This document shows positions 60,799 through 64,000 of a DNA stretch of 64,000 nt, in pieces. The notes below the pieces were generated by a model. That model was not told the origin of the DNA and ran no database searches. It saw only the letters and a program-made list of their open reading frames with translations. The stretch comes from Bombiscardovia asteroides_K (GTDB lineage: Bacteria; Actinomycetota; Actinomycetes; Actinomycetales; Bifidobacteriaceae), in contig NZ_CP181447.1 of the NCBI RefSeq assembly GCF_048001765.1, forward strand, positions 1,550,001 to 1,614,000. Direction: 5' to 3'. Position numbers and translations under genes: made by a program. Each line of letters opens with the position of its first letter. Within the stretch, counting starts at the first letter, position 1.

Positions 60799-61653
60799 AT
60801 GGTTCACACGCTGGTCAGTTGGAATATCGATTCGCTCAACGCCGCCCTGCTGGGCAAGAGCAGCCGCAGCGCCCTCTCACTGAAAGTGGTGGAGACCATC
60901 CGGGATCTGGATCCCGATGTCGTAGCCATCCAGGAAACCAAACTCAACGGCGATCAGAAGAAATCCGCAGGCATCCTTAAGGCACTCATGCGATACTTCC
61001 CCGATTACGAGGAGGTGGACCGTCGCTCTGAGCCCCCGGCCCGCACAGGCTACGCAGGCACGCTCATGCTCTACCGCAAGAGCCTGCCGGAACCTACCGT
61101 GACGCGACCCCGCATCGGCGCTCCGGACACCATGGACGACGAGGGCCGCATGCTCACTCTGGAGTTCCCGGACTGCTTCGTCACCACGGTCTACACCCCC
61201 AATTCAGGATCGGGACTGGTCAGGCTCAAGCCGCGCGGCGTCTGGGACGATCGCTACCGTCGCTACCTGCAGGAACTGGATGCCCGTAAGCCGGTCCTGG
61301 CCTGTGGTGACTTCAATGTCGCCCACGAGGAGATCGACATCGCCAACCCGGCCTCCAACCACCATTCAGCCGGCTTCACCGACCAGGAGCGCGAGAAGTT
61401 CGGCCTTCTGCTGGACGCCGGCTTCACCGACACCTTCCGAAAGATCCATGGAGATGCCGCCGGGTTCTACGATGACCACCGCAGCGTCTACACCTGGTTC
61501 GCCCAGCGGGCTCCAAAGAGCAAGATCAACAACTCCGGCTGGCGCATCGACTACTGGCTGACCTCCAATCGGATCGCAGATCAGGTCAGCACCAGCGAGC
61601 CTGTGGACACCGGGGAACGCCAGGACCATCTGCCGATTCTGCTGCGCATCTGA
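60799..61653 (+). CDS. xth: Exodeoxyribonuclease III (AP endonuclease)
   Basis: A 284-residue enzyme of the ExoIII/APE1 family for base-excision repair. Catalytic motifs: LVSWNIDSLNAAL at the N-terminus, VVAIQETKLNGDQ (metal Glu), TVYTPNSGSGLVRL, CGDFNVAHEEIDIANP (Asp/Asn pair), WRIDYWLTS, and DHLPILLRI (final Asp-His) at the end. GGAAGGAC precedes ATG 60799. Diverges from the SSB gene and converges with proS. Confidence 0.93.
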   Translation: MVHTLVSWNIDSLNAALLGKSSRSALSLKVVETIRDLDPDVVAIQETKLNGDQKKSAGILKALMRYFPDYEEVDRRSEPPARTGYAGTLMLYRKSLPEPTVTRPRIGAPDTMDDEGRMLTLEFPDCFVTTVYTPNSGSGLVRLKPRGVWDDRYRRYLQELDARKPVLACGDFNVAHEEIDIANPASNHHSAGFTDQEREKFGLLLDAGFTDTFRKIHGDAAGFYDDHRSVYTWFAQRAPKSKINNSGWRIDYWLTSNRIADQVSTSEPVDTGERQDHLPILLRI

Positions 61654-61690
61654 CCGAATGGATTCCTGAACCCAAACCGACATAGCAAAA

Positions 61691-61738
61691 GGGTGGGGCC
61701 TTGGTCGCGTAGATCATGACACGGCCAAGACCCCACCC
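61691..61738. terminator. Terminator between xth and proS, probably bidirectional
   Basis: GGGTGGGGCCTTGG (61691-61704) and CCAAGACCCCACCC (61725-61738) form a 14-bp stem with one mismatch. On the minus strand TTTTGC follows, ending proS; on the plus strand it is followed by CCTCTATATT after xth. Confidence 0.78.
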
Positions 61739-61781
61739 CCTCTATATTGGTTGCGATAAGCAACTATGAGTGTGGCATAAC

Positions 61782-63596
61782 CTACTGCAGAGCCGCAATC
61801 CGATCCACGATCATCTGAGCGGCCTGATTGGCAGGAACAGCCTGCACATCCGAACCGTCGCGGTTGCGAATCTCGATGGTGCCGTTGGCGATGGTGTCGC
61901 GACCGGCGATGGCGACCAGGGGGACCCCGATCAGCTCGGCATCCTTGAACTTGACCCCGGGAGACACCTTGGGACGGTCGTCGTAGATGACCTCCACACC
62001 ACGGTCCTCCAGGTCGGCGACCAGCTTCTCGGCGGCATCGAAGGCCTCCTGCTTCTTGCCGGTGGCCACCACATGGACCGCGGCAGGAGCAACAGCCTTG
62101 GGCCAGGCCAGACCCTTGTCATCGTGATGCATCTCGGCAATGCAAGCCAGCACGCGGGAGATGCCGATGCCATAGCAGCCCATCCAGACCGGTACTGCCT
62201 TGCCGTTACGGTCCAGAACCTTCAGCCCCAGTGCGTCAGAGTACTTCAGTCCAAGCTGGAAGACCTGGCCAATCTCCACGCCACGTTCGAAGCTGAGCGG
62301 CCCTGATCCGTCAGGACTCATGTCCCCGTGACGGACCTCGGCAGCCTCAACCACTCCGTCGGCTTGGAAGTCACGTCCGTAGACCGCATTGGCCAGATGC
62401 ACGCCTTGGGCATCCGCACCGGTCACCCAGGCTGAGCCAGGTGCCACATGAGCATCGAGGAAGTAGCGGATATGGGCGGCAGACTCGGTATCCGAACGCT
62501 GAGGACCCAGAACACGGGGACCGATGTATCCCTTGACCAGCTCGGGGTGGGCAGCCAGGTCAGCCTCGCTGGCCTCCTCAATCTCGGCCGGGGCGAACTG
62601 GGCCTCCAAGCGCTTCATGTCCACCTGACGGTCACCCGGCAGGCCGACGGCCACCAGTTCCCGCCAGCCCTCGGGATGGTCATCGTCCGCAGGGTGCTTG
62701 ACGGCCACAATCAGGTTCTTCAGAGTATCGGCAGCGGTCCAGTCACGGCCATCCTCACGAGGATGCAGCTGGTTGAACCGCTCCACCAGAGTGTCGATGG
62801 TGGTCGAGTCGGGGGTGTCCAGCTCCTGCATGGCCGAGGTCTCGGCATAGTCGACGGAATCGGGACGCGGGGTGGTCAGCGCCTCAACATTCCATGCCTT
62901 CCCCGAGGGAGCCAGGGCAAAGGTGTCCTCACCTATGGGCAGCGGAGCCAGGAATTCCTCGGACTCGGACCCTCCCATGGGCCCGGAGACCGCATGGACG
63001 ATTACGTAATTGACACCCAGACGCTTGAAGATTCGTTCATAGGCGCCGCGCTCATCCTGGTAGGCCTTCTTCAGCCCCTCCTCATCCACAGTGAAGGAGT
63101 AAGCGTCCTTCATAATGAACTCCCGACCCCTGATCAGCCCGGCGCGGGGACGGAACTCGTCGCGGTACTTGGTCTGAATCTGGTAAAGAACCACCGGCAG
63201 GTCCTTGTATGAGGAGTACATGTCCTTGACCAAAAGGGTGAACATCTCCTCATGGGTGGGAGCCAGCAGGTAATCAGCGCCGTGCCTGTCCTGGAGGCGG
63301 AAGAGATTCTCGCCGTACTCCTCCCATCGGTGGGTAGCCTCGTAGGGCTCGCGAGGCAGCAGGGCCGGGAAGTGGACCTCCTGGGCGCCAATGCCGTTAA
63401 TCTCCTCACGGACCACGGCCTGGACCTTGTCAAGGACTTTCAGACCCAGTGGCAGCCAGGTGAAGATGCCCGGGGCCACCTTGCGGACGTACCCGGCACG
63501 CTGAAGGAGTTTGGCCGAGTCCACATCGGCGTCGGCCGGATCCTCCCTGAGGGTCCGCAGAAAGAGGGTTGACATGCGCATGGCTTTGGTTCTCAT
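61782..63596 (-). CDS. proS: Prolyl-tRNA synthetase
   Basis: A 604-residue class II synthetase of the bacterial three-domain type. MSTLFLRTLREDPADADVDS is the standard opening. Motif 2 and 3 regions (GLIRGREFIMKDAYSF, and VWMGCYGIGISRVLACI) frame the insertion editing domain (about 230-400, with WNVEALTTPRPD and VGLPGDRQVDMKRL). The anticodon-binding domain ends the protein. Start uncertain: ATG 63596 has GGGAGGT very close, and 63581 and 63575 are also possible; the in-frame opening up to 63704 is not conserved. Confidence 0.95.
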   Translation of the reverse strand: MRTKAMRMSTLFLRTLREDPADADVDSAKLLQRAGYVRKVAPGIFTWLPLGLKVLDKVQAVVREEINGIGAQEVHFPALLPREPYEATHRWEEYGENLFRLQDRHGADYLLAPTHEEMFTLLVKDMYSSYKDLPVVLYQIQTKYRDEFRPRAGLIRGREFIMKDAYSFTVDEEGLKKAYQDERGAYERIFKRLGVNYVIVHAVSGPMGGSESEEFLAPLPIGEDTFALAPSGKAWNVEALTTPRPDSVDYAETSAMQELDTPDSTTIDTLVERFNQLHPREDGRDWTAADTLKNLIVAVKHPADDDHPEGWRELVAVGLPGDRQVDMKRLEAQFAPAEIEEASEADLAAHPELVKGYIGPRVLGPQRSDTESAAHIRYFLDAHVAPGSAWVTGADAQGVHLANAVYGRDFQADGVVEAAEVRHGDMSPDGSGPLSFERGVEIGQVFQLGLKYSDALGLKVLDRNGKAVPVWMGCYGIGISRVLACIAEMHHDDKGLAWPKAVAPAAVHVVATGKKQEAFDAAEKLVADLEDRGVEVIYDDRPKVSPGVKFKDAELIGVPLVAIAGRDTIANGTIEIRNRDGSDVQAVPANQAAQMIVDRIAALQ

Positions 63597-63836
63597 ACCT
63601 CCCAAAGATATGCGCGCAAAGGGACAAGCAGCCATAGAAGATGACCCGGGACAATTTGCTGCAGGAGAGCCCGAAATACGGGAATTATTGATGGCACCCA
63701 TCATACATTTCCATCGTTCCGGTGGTCACGCCTTGGATAAGCACTGGAGCCCGATTATGACGCTGCGGAATACAGAGCCCGCATCTTCATAGGACAATTC
63801 CGAATACCGTTCATGCGCATTGTCAAGCACACCAAT

Positions 63837-63865
63837 TTGACTCGAACAGTTATCTAATGTATAAT
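63837..63865 (+). promoter_or_regulatory. Near-consensus sigma-A promoter
   Basis: TTGACT (63837-63842), 17-nt spacer, TATAAT (63860-63865), ahead of the ABC ATPase start at 63916. The rest of the 319-bp gap after proS (63597-63836) shows nothing else recognisable. Confidence 0.85.
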
Positions 63866-63915
63866 TAAATAAATTTTGAAGTAAAATTAGTTCAATCTTT
63901 TATTAGTTTGGTTCA

Positions 63916-64000
63916 ATGGTGACTTATAAAGTAGACGTTTCCCTCTCGCACGTGTCTTTCTCCTACGGCCATAAACAGGCGCTGTCGGATGTGTCCTTGA
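63916..64000 (+). CDS. ABC transporter ATP-binding protein, N-terminal fragment (cut by window edge)
   Basis: ATG 63916 opens a frame of 28 codons to the window edge: VSLSHVSFSYGHKQALSDVSL is the beta1-beta2 start of an ABC ATPase with the A-loop aromatic Tyr in FSYG. The pattern is common in ECF (CbiO/EcfA) ATPases and in Duf-type exporters, and cannot be narrowed further. No clear Shine-Dalgarno; the near-consensus promoter lies 50 nt upstream. Confidence 0.65.
   Translation, partial: MVTYKVDVSLSHVSFSYGHKQALSDVSL

Noticed and set aside
60451..60807. 118-residue minus-strand open frame in the SSB-xth gap
   Set aside because: No conserved motif, Arg-rich shadow-like composition, and it overlaps the xth start.
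1..64000. tRNA, rRNA, tmRNA, insertion sequences, prophage genes
   Set aside because: I looked in the larger gaps for cloverleaf or IS-end patterns and for integrases or transposases and found none.

Overview
The window looks like a chromosomal segment of a Bifidobacterium or close relative (Actinobacteria, high GC in most genes). The grounds are the gene order prfB-ftsE-ftsX-CHAP hydrolase-smpB, an actinobacterial-type DapD, GH42 and GH127 glycosidases next to ATPase-less sugar ABC importers with LacI regulators, LuxS, and an isolated citrate synthase. Genus is inferred from gene content and protein sequence; species is not assigned. Most genes lie on the minus strand. I see no rRNA, tRNA, CRISPR array, insertion sequence or prophage.

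Layout. 1-2991: the start of an SLC13-like permease (cut by the edge), then a translationally coupled nucleoside hydrolase and MFS transporter. 3097-5650: a GIY-YIG nuclease fused to a Schlafen-type (DUF2075) helicase, divergent from a small MazG-like pyrophosphohydrolase; this is a candidate defence pair. 5661-7239: HAD phosphatase, XRE regulator and a decayed membrane-protein gene. 7240-13270: dnaG, dgt, ohr, alr and a GNAT acetyltransferase. 13444-20004: a beta-L-arabinofuranoside locus (lipoprotein SBP, two permeases, GH127 enzyme, divergent LacI). 20063-22627: luxS and recQ. 22718-24984: a coupled YtrA-type GntR/ABC operon with a perfect operator palindrome. 25145-30436: a complete dppABCDF-like peptide importer, divergent from coaX (30582-31379).

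31336-40955 is a beta-galactoside locus: LacI regulator, two permeases, GH42 enzyme, SBP and a second GH42 enzyme. Two long poly-G tracts (18 and 15 G) sit in the 5' regions of the second GH42 gene and the SBP gene. This suggests switching of sugar uptake and hydrolysis by slipped-strand change. The GH42 gene nearest the permeases is visibly more AT-rich than the other one.

41004-46604: rluA-like pseudouridine synthase and glmS, then an amino-acid ABC importer (ATPase, permease, SBP) with an ARG-box-like operator over its promoter. 46897-52956: smpB, CHAP peptidoglycan hydrolase, ftsX, ftsE (with a disordered C-terminal tail of about 380 residues) and prfB. 53064-64000: a 43-residue membrane protein, dapD, citrate synthase, methionine aminopeptidase, DUF308 protein, M13 peptidase, an SSB paralogue without the acidic tip, exonuclease III, prolyl-tRNA synthetase, and the first codons of an ABC ATPase behind a near-consensus promoter.

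The two most notable loci are the GIY-YIG/Schlafen-helicase plus MazG pair and the poly-G-controlled GH42/ABC locus.
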